Assembly: GCA_003150355.1 (NCBI GenBank)
Contig: QAMJ01000015.1
Span: 36,391 to 100,390, forward strand
Direction: 5' to 3'
From: Clostridiales bacterium
GTDB lineage: Bacteria; Bacillota; Clostridia; Oscillospirales; Oscillospiraceae
Length of the DNA: 64,000 nt
Shown here: positions 1-7,068 of the stretch, in pieces
Layout of the letters: each line of letters starts with the position of its first letter
How positions within the stretch are numbered: the first letter of the stretch is position 1
Position numbers and translations under genes: made by a program
The notes under the pieces: model-generated
Databases searched by the model: none
What the model saw: the letters and a program-made list of their open reading frames with translations, nothing else
Told to the model about the DNA's origin: nothing

Positions 1-75
1 GAGATGCTCGAAGCCGTCTACGTAAACGGCGAGGATGAGACCGGACGTATCCGCAAAGCGCGCGGCCATAAATGA
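1..75 (+). CDS. C-terminal end of a gene entering the window (uncertain)
   Basis: Frame 1 is open from the first base to a TGA at 73-75 and gives 24 codons ending in RIRKARGHK. It overlaps the next gene by about 40 bases, which is common here. The fragment is too short to assign a family, and it could be a chance open frame. Confidence 0.25.
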   Translation, partial: EMLEAVYVNGEDETGRIRKARGHK

Positions 76-685
76 GCGCGCCGGGTATATTCTCAATACC
101 TACGGTGACAGCATCCTGCGCTATGCTTATTCATACCTGCACAACATGAGCGATGCCGAGGACATTCTTCAGGATACGCTTATCCAGTACCTCAAGACCG
201 GTCCGGTTTTTGAAAACGCTGCGCATGAAAAGGCATGGCTGCTGCGAGTCGCGGCGAACCTCAGTAAGAACCGGCTCGACTACAATTCCATAAGGAAAAC
301 CGACGAACTGAATGAGGAGCTTGCCGCCGATGAGCGCGACGAGCTCTCCTTTGTCTGGGAGGCCGTGAAGTCCCTGCCGGTCACACCCGAGCAGACGGAA
401 TATATATCCTACTGGCATGAGCTTGCTGAGATAGATTATACCGGCGAAGGAAAGACCGCATGCTACAGAAAAGCTGCCGGTACGGAGGACTGCTCCGGAG
501 ATTATAACGTTTATACGGATGTGACCGAGTTTGAAGCCGGCAGCATAACCGTGACGCTCAAGGGGGACGCCGGGCAGTATACTCTCGCTATCTGGACGGA
601 CGGAAGCTATTCCTATTCTATCAGCCTGTCCGACTGTCTGAGCCTCAGCGATTGGCAGGCTCTGATGAACTCCATACAGAGTTAG
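35..685 (+). pseudogene. ECF sigma factor region 2 joined to an anti-sigma-like C-terminus (deletion remnant)
   Basis: Residues 15-115 read as sigma-70 region 2 of an ECF factor: a YGDSILRYAYSYL helix, then DAEDILQDTL, then AWLLRVAANLSKN. The text stops at AVKSLP, just where region 4 (promoter -35 recognition) should begin. From residue 116 on the sequence instead resembles the soluble end of the membrane proteins that follow ECF genes (EYISYWHELAEIDYTGEGK to the end). No region 4 helix-turn-helix and no membrane segment remain. The simplest reading is an in-frame deletion that removed sigma region 4 and the N-terminus plus TM helix of the partner. The product would not be a working sigma factor. 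The two intact modules at 39.7 and 41.2 kb show the ancestral layout. The ATG at 35 is the first in frame after a stop at 23-25 and has only a weak ribosome site. Confidence 0.6.
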
Positions 686-706
686 ATTTCCGGTTTATAT
701 AAATAT

Positions 707-734
707 ACACAGGCGGACCCGTGACCGCCTGTGT
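707..734 (+). terminator. Hairpin terminator between convergent genes
   Basis: A 10-bp perfect stem (707-716 with 725-734) has an 8-nt loop and is followed by a T-rich run (735-741). It lies 22 bases after the sigma remnant and just beyond the end of the minus-strand ABC ATPase, so it may serve both. Confidence 0.7.
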
Positions 735-755
735 TTCTTTTCTCGTGTATATTGT

Positions 756-1499
756 TCAGAGCATCTTATCAAAAAAGCTGATAAGACGCGGGCTTTCGGG
801 ATGGTCGAACAGCTCGTGCGAGGGCTTATCCTCAACGATGTGCCCGTCGTCAAGGAAGATAGTCCTGCTGCTCACCTCGCGGGCGAAGCGCATCTCGTGC
901 GTGACAACAATCATCGTCATCCCGCTTTCGGCAAGCTGCTTCATAACGTCGAGCACCTCACCGATCATTTCGGGGTCAAGCGCACTGGTCGGCTCGTCGA
1001 AGAGCATGACCTCGGGATCCATCATCAGCGAGCGCACAATGGCGATACGCTGCTTCTGCCCGCCGGAGAGTTGGTCGGGATAAGCGTCCGCGCGGTCGGC
1101 AAGACCGACGCGTCCAAGCAGCTCTATGGCCTTGTCCTCGGCCTGCTTTTTATCCATGCCTTTGATGCGGACGGGCGCTGCGGTGAGGTTTTTCATCACG
1201 GTCATGTTGTTGAAGAGATTGAACTGCTGGAACACCATGCCCATTTTCTGCCGGTGCTGGTCTATGTATTTGCTCTGATCCTTCGCGCATATATCCACGC
1301 CATTAAAGAGAATCTGACCGGAGCTCGGCTTTTCGAGCAGGTTCATGCAGCGCAGGAATGTGCTTTTGCCGCCGCCGGAGGGGCCGATGATCGATACGAC
1401 CTCGTTCTTGCTGAAATCAACGCTTATGTGCTTTATAACATCAAGCTTGTGATAGCTCTTGCACAGGTCGACGACCTGTATCAGCTTTTCATTTGCCAT
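756..1499 (-). CDS. Polar amino-acid ABC transporter ATP-binding protein
   Basis: This is the cytoplasmic ATPase of a PAAT-family uptake system, 247 aa, the normal length. Visible motifs are Walker A GPSGGGKST (39-47), Q-loop FQQ (90-92), signature LSGGQKQR (144-151), Walker B VMLFDEP (164-170), D-loop SALD and the H-loop histidine (201). It overlaps the end of the permease gene by 11 bases, so the two are translationally coupled, with an AAGGAAG ribosome site inside the permease gene. The family imports arginine, histidine, glutamine, lysine or cystine. Arginine or another basic amino acid is suggested by the ArgR-like boxes at the operon promoter, which is inference. Confidence 0.93.
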   Translation of the reverse strand: MANEKLIQVVDLCKSYHKLDVIKHISVDFSKNEVVSIIGPSGGGKSTFLRCMNLLEKPSSGQILFNGVDICAKDQSKYIDQHRQKMGMVFQQFNLFNNMTVMKNLTAAPVRIKGMDKKQAEDKAIELLGRVGLADRADAYPDQLSGGQKQRIAIVRSLMMDPEVMLFDEPTSALDPEMIGEVLDVMKQLAESGMTMIVVTHEMRFAREVSSRTIFLDDGHIVEDKPSHELFDHPESPRLISFFDKML

Positions 1500-2187
1500 G
1501 GTTCATCTTCCTTTCAGCCAGCGCGATAATACGCCCGCCCGTGAAGGTCATCGCAAAATAGCACAGCGCGGCTATCGCGAGGCAGGGGAGGCTCTTGTAT
1601 GTAACGGCAATGACGTCGTTCGTGCGGAACATGAGATCGGCAAGACCGATAACGGAGACGATGGAGGATTCCTTGATGACCGTCACAAACTCGTTGCCGA
1701 GTGCGGGGAGGATATTCTTTATCGCCTGCGGCAGAACGACGAGCCTCATGGCCTGAGAGTGGCTGAAGCCGACGCTGCGGGCTGCCTCCATCTGGCCGTT
1801 GTCAACAGCCTGAACACCGGAGCGGATGATCTCCGCGGTGTACGCGCAGCTGTTGAGGCTCATTGCGATGATGCCTGCGGAAAAGCGCGAAAAGTTCGGA
1901 ATCCACGAAATATCCGGCAGCGTGATACCGGCCATCGGAAGACCGTAAAAGATGAACATCAGCTGAACCATCAGGGGAGTTCCGCGGATAAACTCAATGT
2001 AGGCCGTGGCGATCCATCGCAGCGGCAGGATCCTGCTCATGCGCATGCTTGCCATGAGCGTGCCGAGGATCGTGCCGAAAAGCACTGCGAAGGCTGCTAT
2101 GATAAGGGTGTTTATTATGCCCTCTTCAAAAAAGCTGTGGTAGCGGACGATGAGTTTTCCGATCGTTTCAAAAAACGTAAATTTCAC
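1489..2187 (-). CDS. Polar amino-acid ABC transporter permease (HisM/GlnP type)
   Basis: This is the membrane subunit of the same importer, 232 aa. It has an N-terminal helix near residues 20-45 (INTLIIAAFAVLFGTILGT), further helices, and the EAA loop that contacts the ATPase (EAARSVGFSHSQAMRLVVLP, about 134-153). FIRGTPLMVQL is the typical PAAT permease motif after helix 2. A single permease gene implies a homodimeric pore. It sits between the substrate-binding protein and the ATPase, separated from the former by a hairpin at 2212-2241. Confidence 0.93.
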   Translation of the reverse strand: MKFTFFETIGKLIVRYHSFFEEGIINTLIIAAFAVLFGTILGTLMASMRMSRILPLRWIATAYIEFIRGTPLMVQLMFIFYGLPMAGITLPDISWIPNFSRFSAGIIAMSLNSCAYTAEIIRSGVQAVDNGQMEAARSVGFSHSQAMRLVVLPQAIKNILPALGNEFVTVIKESSIVSVIGLADLMFRTNDVIAVTYKSLPCLAIAALCYFAMTFTGGRIIALAERKMNHGK

Positions 2188-2211
2188 GGGAACCCCTCCT
2201 CAAAGTTTAAT

Positions 2212-2241
2212 CGGGCTTCGCCGCCGAAGTGGCGAAGCCCG
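2212..2241 (-). terminator. Intra-operon hairpin between binding-protein and permease genes
   Basis: An 11-bp perfect stem (2212-2222 with 2231-2241) has an 8-nt loop and lies in the 78-base gap. On the minus strand the following bases are only moderately T-rich, so a leaky terminator or a 3' stabilising structure is likely. Either would leave more binding protein than permease/ATPase. Confidence 0.55.
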
Positions 2242-2265
2242 TAGTCAGTTTTTGCTGTATATTTC

Positions 2266-3153
2266 TTACATGCCGAGGGTTGCCGCGAGTGCGACTGCCT
2301 CGTCGTAGGCTGCCTGGTAGCTGCCGTCGGAGGTGACTTTATTGACGACCTCGTTCACTGCTGCGACCAGATCCTCGTTGCCCTTCGCGATGACGACGGA
2401 CTTACCGAAGGAAGCTTCCTCTGCGGAGAACTCGAAGTTGGAGACCTCAAGCTCACCGTTGCTGTTGGCTACGAGGGACTCGCCGACTGCCTGGTCGACT
2501 ACCAGACCTGCGATGTTGCCGTTCTGTACCTCAAGTGCGAGTGCGGGGTACTTCTCAAGCTCGAAGAGCTCACTGTCGGGAAGTGCGGACTGGATGAGCT
2601 GGGACTGGATGGTGCCCTTCTGTGCGCCGACCTTCTGGCCTGCGAGGGCTTCCTTGGTGGAGTAGGTGTCAGCGTTGCCGGTCTTGACGATCAGCAGCTG
2701 TGCGCTGGTCTCGTACAGATCGCTGAAGTCAATTTCTTCTGCACGCTCGGGGGTGTTGGTGAAGGCGGCTATGCCGAGGTCGACCTGACCGGACTGCACC
2801 GCGGGGATGATGCCCGCGAAGGACATGTCGACGATCTCAAGCTCAACGCCGAGGCTGTCGGCGATCTGCTGAGCCAGCCACATGTCGCAGCCGACAAAGT
2901 TAGCATCGAAATCCTTGAACTCATAGGGGGCGTACTGGGCTTCGGTGCCGACGACGAGCTTGCCCTTGGCCTTGATCTGCTCAAGCAGGGTGGAGGCTTC
3001 AGCGGCGGGCTGCTCTTCAGCCTGTGCTTCGGTTGCCTGCTCATCCTGCGGAGCTGCGGTTTCACTGCTGCCGCATCCGGTAAGGACGGTCAGCAGCATC
3101 GCGGCGCTGAGTGCCAGCAACAGCATTTTTTTGAGTATGCTAAGGTTTTTCAT
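2266..3153 (-). CDS. Amino-acid ABC transporter substrate-binding lipoprotein
   Basis: This is the extracytoplasmic receptor of the importer (SBP_bac_3 family). The start chosen is the ATG at 3153, because GGAGG lies 7 bases upstream; an in-frame ATG at 3174 lacks a ribosome site. The product begins MKNLSILKKM with a hydrophobic segment and a lipobox LTGC, so it is a lipoprotein of about 295 aa. After a Glu/Ala-rich linker the fold starts at KGKLVVGTEAQYAPYEF. It continues with VEIVDMSFAGIIPAVQSGQVDLGIAAFTNTPER in slightly varied form, the ligand-binding core in which the Arg of TxTPER holds the substrate carboxylate. It is first in its operon, with an ArgR-like box in the leader. Confidence 0.93.
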   Translation of the reverse strand: MKNLSILKKMLLLALSAAMLLTVLTGCGSSETAAPQDEQATEAQAEEQPAAEASTLLEQIKAKGKLVVGTEAQYAPYEFKDFDANFVGCDMWLAQQIADSLGVELEIVDMSFAGIIPAVQSGQVDLGIAAFTNTPERAEEIDFSDLYETSAQLLIVKTGNADTYSTKEALAGQKVGAQKGTIQSQLIQSALPDSELFELEKYPALALEVQNGNIAGLVVDQAVGESLVANSNGELEVSNFEFSAEEASFGKSVVIAKGNEDLVAAVNEVVNKVTSDGSYQAAYDEAVALAATLGM

Positions 3154-3168
3154 TTTATCCTCCCTCTC

Positions 3169-3184
3169 GTGCATTTATATGCAC
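3169..3184. promoter_or_regulatory. ARG box candidate 1 (ArgR operator)
   Basis: TGCATTTATATGCA inside a 16-base palindrome fits the ARG box consensus TGNATWWWWATNCA at every fixed position. It lies in the transcribed leader, just before the ribosome site of the binding-protein gene. The window also encodes an ArgR (60,533). Confidence 0.6.
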
Positions 3185-3200
3185 AAATATGTAAATGATG

Positions 3201-3234
3201 TGCATAATTATACTCGCTAATTCGGATTTGTAAA
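3201..3234 (-). promoter_or_regulatory. Promoter of the amino-acid ABC operon with overlapping ARG box candidate 2
   Basis: On the minus strand, TTTACA (3229-3234), a 16-base spacer and TATAAT (3207-3212) form a good housekeeping promoter. TGCATAATTATACT (3201-3214), one base off the ARG consensus, covers the -10 element. Its centre is 31 bases, about three helical turns, from box 1. A bound ArgR would block RNA polymerase. Confidence 0.6.
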
Positions 3235-3256
3235 TACTCAGTTCTTATGAGAAACA

Positions 3257-3270
3257 TGAATAATTACCCA
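3257..3270. promoter_or_regulatory. Weak ARG box candidate 3
   Basis: TGAATAATTACCCA differs at one fixed position from TGNATWWWWATNCA and lies upstream of the -35. It is supportive only in the context of the two better boxes. Confidence 0.3.
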
Positions 3271-3309
3271 TCAGAATTGTGCAATTTATGCAAAAACAGG
3301 GAGAATAGC

Positions 3310-4461
3310 TCAGAACGAAAGCTTTTCCATGCGGTCAAATGCAATTTTAAGTGTATCAATACCCACTGTGCATGCAATTCTGAAGTGCCCGGCACCTGCC
3401 GTGCCGAAGGCTTTACCGTGGCTTACAAGGACATGCGCCTTATCCAGCAGCACATTGCAGAACTCGTCGTCCGTGAGTCCGGTTTTCTCTATGCCGGGGA
3501 ACAGATAGAACGTACCCTTAGGCCGCACAAGACTGAGATACGGAATTTTTTCTATGCGGTCTGCTGTATAAAAGATACGGTCGCGGTATGCTGTGACGTA
3601 TTTTTCGCGTATCTCGCGGCGCATCGAGAGTGCATGGATCGCGGCGCGCTGCGATATCGAGGGCGCGGTATAGATGAGAGAACCGTTAATATCGTTCATG
3701 ACTTCCAGCAACTCGGGTTCAGCGATGATAACGCCGACGCGCCAGCCGGTCATAAGGAAGTTCTTTGAAAAACTGTTGAGAGTAATAGTACGTTCAGCCA
3801 TCCCAGGCAGAGTGCGGAGGGGGCAGAAGTCGCCCTCGTAAAGATAGGTCGTGTAAATTTCGTCCGCCGCTATCAGCAGGTCATATTCCTTTGCGACGCG
3901 TGCAAGCATTTCGAGCGTATCATTGCCGTAGGCCATGCCGGTGGGGTTCGTGGGGTTGTTGAATATTATTGCCTTTGTCCGCGGCGTAATGGCGGCGCGC
4001 AGACGTGCCTCGTCAATGGCGTAGTCCTCGCTCGCGTAGGTCGGCACATCGACGCACACGCCGCCTGCAAGCTCTATCTGTGTGCGGTACATGGGGAAGT
4101 ACGGGGAAAAGACGATGACCTCGTCGCCTGGATCAAGGATTGAGAACATCACAAGCGCCATGCCGAGGCAGCTTGACGCACTCACAAGTACATGATCGTG
4201 CGGGAGCTTCTGCTCAAAATCCTCCTGCCACGCGCGGCACACCGCGTCTATAAGCTCCGGGTCGCCCTTGGGGTCGCCGTAGCGCGTGTACCCGGCCTTC
4301 GCGTCACGGAAGGCGGCGTTTATTATGCCCTCGTCGGTGATGAAATCCGTGTCGCCGATACTCAGGTCAATTATATCCTTATACTTTGCGAGGGCTTCCG
4401 TGTCGAGCGTCAGCCCGCTGCCGGCGTTCTGAAATCTTTTTGCGATGTAATTGCGTTTCAT
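3310..4461 (-). CDS. PLP-dependent class I/II aminotransferase
   Basis: This fold-type I aminotransferase is 383 aa, the usual length. Visible are the NNPTNPTG turn (168-175), the aspartate that pairs with the PLP pyridine nitrogen in AADEIY (D200), and the Schiff-base lysine in NSFSKNFLMTGWRVG (K233). A C-terminal arginine in HFRIAC is the likely substrate-carboxylate anchor. Its start codon overlaps the stop of the larA-like gene by 4 bases (ATGA), so the two are co-translated. The exact amino donor cannot be read from sequence; aspartate/aromatic (PatA-like) types are closest. Pairing with a LarA homologue suggests a shared 2-oxo/2-hydroxy acid theme, which is inference. Confidence 0.88.
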   Translation of the reverse strand: MKRNYIAKRFQNAGSGLTLDTEALAKYKDIIDLSIGDTDFITDEGIINAAFRDAKAGYTRYGDPKGDPELIDAVCRAWQEDFEQKLPHDHVLVSASSCLGMALVMFSILDPGDEVIVFSPYFPMYRTQIELAGGVCVDVPTYASEDYAIDEARLRAAITPRTKAIIFNNPTNPTGMAYGNDTLEMLARVAKEYDLLIAADEIYTTYLYEGDFCPLRTLPGMAERTITLNSFSKNFLMTGWRVGVIIAEPELLEVMNDINGSLIYTAPSISQRAAIHALSMRREIREKYVTAYRDRIFYTADRIEKIPYLSLVRPKGTFYLFPGIEKTGLTDDEFCNVLLDKAHVLVSHGKAFGTAGAGHFRIACTVGIDTLKIAFDRMEKLSF

Positions 4462-5744
4462 GCTTCAGTATCCTCCTTCACATGCGGTATAACCGTGGAG
4501 CCGTTCGGTATCACGTAGACCGATTTTCCCTCAAGCTGCGCTGCGGCAAGCAGGGAATCCACATCGGAAAACGCCTTCATCCCCATCGGCTCGACGTCCT
4601 TCGAGTCGATGCTTGAATAGAGCAGAATGTTATAGCGCTGCGCCTGCTCGCAGTTGAGGAAGAAGATATATCCCGCGACCGTGAAATGCTCGCGCAGGCG
4701 CTGCTCTATCGTTCCCGCGGTGAGATCCTTCGACCAATCGAAGTACTCGGCGGGCCCGCCGCCGTCCCGCGCCTCGATCATCAGTATCAGAGTCCCGCCC
4801 GGCTTCAGGCCGGACTCCACATTGTCAATGGCCTTAGTGCCCTGATAAAGGGAAATATCCTTCGGGAAGCCGCCGCAGCTCGTGACGATGACGTCCGCTT
4901 TCGCCGGTATGTCCACCTGATATATCTTGTCCACCGTGCGGCAGGCCTGCTCCCATGAGGAGAGATAGTGTCCGGAGAAGATGGCGGCAAGCTGCATCTG
5001 CGCGTTCATCACAAGGTTTATGATAAACAGATTTTTTACCAAACCTGCTGCCTCGCACATGTCCTCGTGCAGGGGATTGCCCTTGAGTACGCCGTTTCCG
5101 ATGGCGGGGTTCGAGCGAAGCTGCGCCGCATCTAAGGAAAACGCGTGATTATGAAATATCGTCTCGCGGCTGCTGATGCCCGGCAGTATGCTCTTGCGCC
5201 CGCCGCCGAAGCCTGCCATCACGTGGTGCGTCACCGCGCCGAGGCAGATCACGATATCTGCCTGCGCCGCCGTGCGGTTGATGGACACGGGTGTGCCGTG
5301 CGGTGTTGTGCCGAGGTACACAAGGTCATCGGCATCGCAGTTGTGGTTCTCGACCCGGATGCGGTCATATACCGCATCGGTCACAAGCGTGCGCAGCTCC
5401 TGCTCATCGCCGCCCTCATGCGTGCCGTTTGCGATGACGATGCTGATGTCCGCTTCCTGCACTCCGCAGCGCTGAGTGAGATAGTCCACCAGATGCGGGA
5501 CTACAAGATCCTGCCGCATCCAGAAGCGCGACATGTCGCTGACTATGAGCGCGACGGTGTTTCCCGCCTTGACGCGCTTGCACAGCGCCTCGCTGCCGAT
5601 CGGCTCATCGAGCGATCCCCAAAGTGCCGTCCGGATGTCCTTTATAGGCTCAACCTTGTTGCCGTGCAGCTCGCCGAGAATATTGCAGCCCTCCAGCGGA
5701 AGCGTCACTGTACCGTCACCGTAAGCAAATTGATAATTATTCAT
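4458..5744 (-). CDS. larA: LarA-family nickel-pincer racemase/epimerase (lactate racemase homologue)
   Basis: A DUF2088/LarA protein of 428 aa. In LarA of Lactiplantibacillus plantarum the nickel-pincer cofactor is bound to Lys184 and His200, with His108 and His174 in catalysis. Counting from the chosen start this protein has His109 (GTHE), His173-His174, Lys184 (GGGRKSILPG) and His200 (HNHAF), an almost position-for-position match. The start is the ATG at 5744, with a GGTGGGA ribosome site; a longer frame back to 5789 is less likely. The family interconverts D- and L-2-hydroxy acids, and many members act on acids other than lactate. The cofactor-making larB, larC and larE genes are not in this window. 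The aminotransferase overlaps its end. Confidence 0.85.
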   Translation of the reverse strand: MNNYQFAYGDGTVTLPLEGCNILGELHGNKVEPIKDIRTALWGSLDEPIGSEALCKRVKAGNTVALIVSDMSRFWMRQDLVVPHLVDYLTQRCGVQEADISIVIANGTHEGGDEQELRTLVTDAVYDRIRVENHNCDADDLVYLGTTPHGTPVSINRTAAQADIVICLGAVTHHVMAGFGGGRKSILPGISSRETIFHNHAFSLDAAQLRSNPAIGNGVLKGNPLHEDMCEAAGLVKNLFIINLVMNAQMQLAAIFSGHYLSSWEQACRTVDKIYQVDIPAKADVIVTSCGGFPKDISLYQGTKAIDNVESGLKPGGTLILMIEARDGGGPAEYFDWSKDLTAGTIEQRLREHFTVAGYIFFLNCEQAQRYNILLYSSIDSKDVEPMGMKAFSDVDSLLAAAQLEGKSVYVIPNGSTVIPHVKEDTEA

Positions 5745-5789
5745 ACTTGTCCCACCCATGCTGCATATTCGCAATTGAAATAATGCCAA

Positions 5790-5818
5790 AGTATATTGTA
5801 ATTCGGCGCATATTGCAA
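5790..5818 (-). promoter_or_regulatory. Promoter of the larA-aminotransferase pair
   Basis: Minus strand: TTGCAA (5813-5818), 17-base spacer, TATACT (5790-5795), about 45 bases upstream of the larA ATG. Confidence 0.5.
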
Positions 5819-5922
5819 TAGTAAATATTCATAAAATTTAAGCTTTGGATATATTGATCGCCTTGTGCCCAGGCAGGGGCCTTCACTTGGTGATAATGCC
5901 GTCAGCTCCGTAAAGTGCTGGA

Positions 5923-5975
5923 AATAAAAACGAATCAGGATAAAGTTTATCGCTTCATCCTGATTCGTTTTTATT
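5923..5975 (-). terminator. Long hairpin terminator after ybaK
   Basis: A perfect 19-bp inverted repeat (5923-5941 with 5957-5975) with a 15-base loop. The stem ends in A5/T5 blocks, so it can stop transcription on either strand. It lies 12 bases beyond the stop of the minus-strand ybaK gene. Confidence 0.85.
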
Positions 5976-5987
5976 GTCCCGAAGGAC

Positions 5988-6461
5988 TCATGCCCCCGGG
6001 AGCTTACAGACGTCTATCCAAGCCTTGGCGTTGGAGTATCTGTACAGCTCATCGAGGTTCAGCTCGATGGCGCTGCTCGCGCTGCCGACAGCGGGGAACA
6101 CCGTCTCGAAGCGCTTGAGGCTTTCGTCAAGGTATACGGGGATACCCTCGTTTATGCCGAAAGGACACACGCCGCCGACCGGGTGGCCGACCAGCTCAAG
6201 CACCTCGTCTGCCGAGAGCATCTTCGCCTTGAAGTGGAAATACTCCTTGAACTTGTGGTTGTCTATCCTTGCGTCGCCGGCTGCGAGGATAAGCATACAG
6301 CCCTCGTCGGTCTTGAAGGACAGCGTCTTTGCGATGCGGGCGCCCTCGACGCCCAGAGCTTGAGCCGCCAGCTCAACGGTTGCGGAGGAAACGGTGAATT
6401 CCTGAACTCTGTCCTCCAGTCCGAGAGCTCTGAAATATGCGCGGCCTTTTTCGATTGACAT
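5988..6461 (-). CDS. YbaK/ProX-type aminoacyl-tRNA deacylase
   Basis: A 157-aa single YbaK domain. Recognisable are the AKTLSFKTDEGCMLILAAGDARID strand pair containing the family lysine, HKFKEYF, and GHPVGGVCPFGI, the glycine-rich loop that closes the active site. Relatives hydrolyse mischarged tRNAs such as Cys- or Ala-tRNA(Pro) in the cytoplasm; which one cannot be decided here. The ATG at 6461 has an AGAGGTAG ribosome site. It is the last gene of a minus-strand run with lemA-like, telA and xpaC, 18 bases from its neighbour, and is followed by a strong terminator. Confidence 0.88.
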   Translation of the reverse strand: MSIEKGRAYFRALGLEDRVQEFTVSSATVELAAQALGVEGARIAKTLSFKTDEGCMLILAAGDARIDNHKFKEYFHFKAKMLSADEVLELVGHPVGGVCPFGINEGIPVYLDESLKRFETVFPAVGSASSAIELNLDELYRYSNAKAWIDVCKLPGA

Positions 6462-6479
6462 TTTTCTACCTCTGTTTGT

Positions 6480-7040
6480 TTAGGAAAAGTATTCTGGGAA
6501 GCTGATACCAAAGAAATCAGCCCAGTTGCGGGTTGGAAACTTATCGTATTTGCGCAGGAACTCGCGCACGGTGTCGTTATAGCAGGCGGCGTTTATATCG
6601 TCGACACAGTCGGCGATCTCATCCGAGTATTCACTCATTGCCTCTTCGTGGCGGCTGCTCAGCCCCGTCGCGTGAAGCTGCGCCTCAACGTCCTTGAGTG
6701 CGGTGATGAACTCAGAATACGTCTGATATACGCTGCCGATGTCGCGGCTCCCGGAGGAGACGAGCGCGCGGAGACGCTGGCTGCTGTCAGAGAGCGCAGC
6801 AGTGTCTATCCCGTAATTTGAAGCGATAGGCACGATCTCATCCGTGACTGCGCAGAGCGAACTGATCTCCTCGGCAATGGCGTCGTGATCCTCGCCTTTG
6901 TATCTTACGCCGCTGTAAAAGCCGTCGGTTACCTTGTCGCATTTATTGTTGAGCTTCGCGCTGACAGAAATCAGCGTGGACGCGAAAATAACTATAAGCG
7001 ACAAAATCACCGCCACAGCGGGCTTCTTAAAAAAATCCAT
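6480..7040 (-). CDS. LemA-like membrane-anchored protein
   Basis: A 186-aa protein with one N-terminal membrane helix (about 8-28, VAVILSLIVIFASTLISVSA) and an all-helical remainder. The closing part, YNDTVREFLRKYDKFPTRNWADFFGISFPEYF, follows the LemA pattern of an Asn, then Arg, then a Phe-Pro turn and a final F-x-x-x-EYF. The first half diverges from classical LemA. AAGGAGG lies 7 bases upstream of the ATG. LemA proteins are often encoded near TelA/XpaC or TPM proteins; their biochemical role is unsettled. The gene is 28 bases after telA in the same direction. Confidence 0.6.
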   Translation of the reverse strand: MDFFKKPAVAVILSLIVIFASTLISVSAKLNNKCDKVTDGFYSGVRYKGEDHDAIAEEISSLCAVTDEIVPIASNYGIDTAALSDSSQRLRALVSSGSRDIGSVYQTYSEFITALKDVEAQLHATGLSSRHEEAMSEYSDEIADCVDDINAACYNDTVREFLRKYDKFPTRNWADFFGISFPEYFS

Positions 7041-7068
7041 ATATTCCTCCTTACGGAAGCACAGACTA

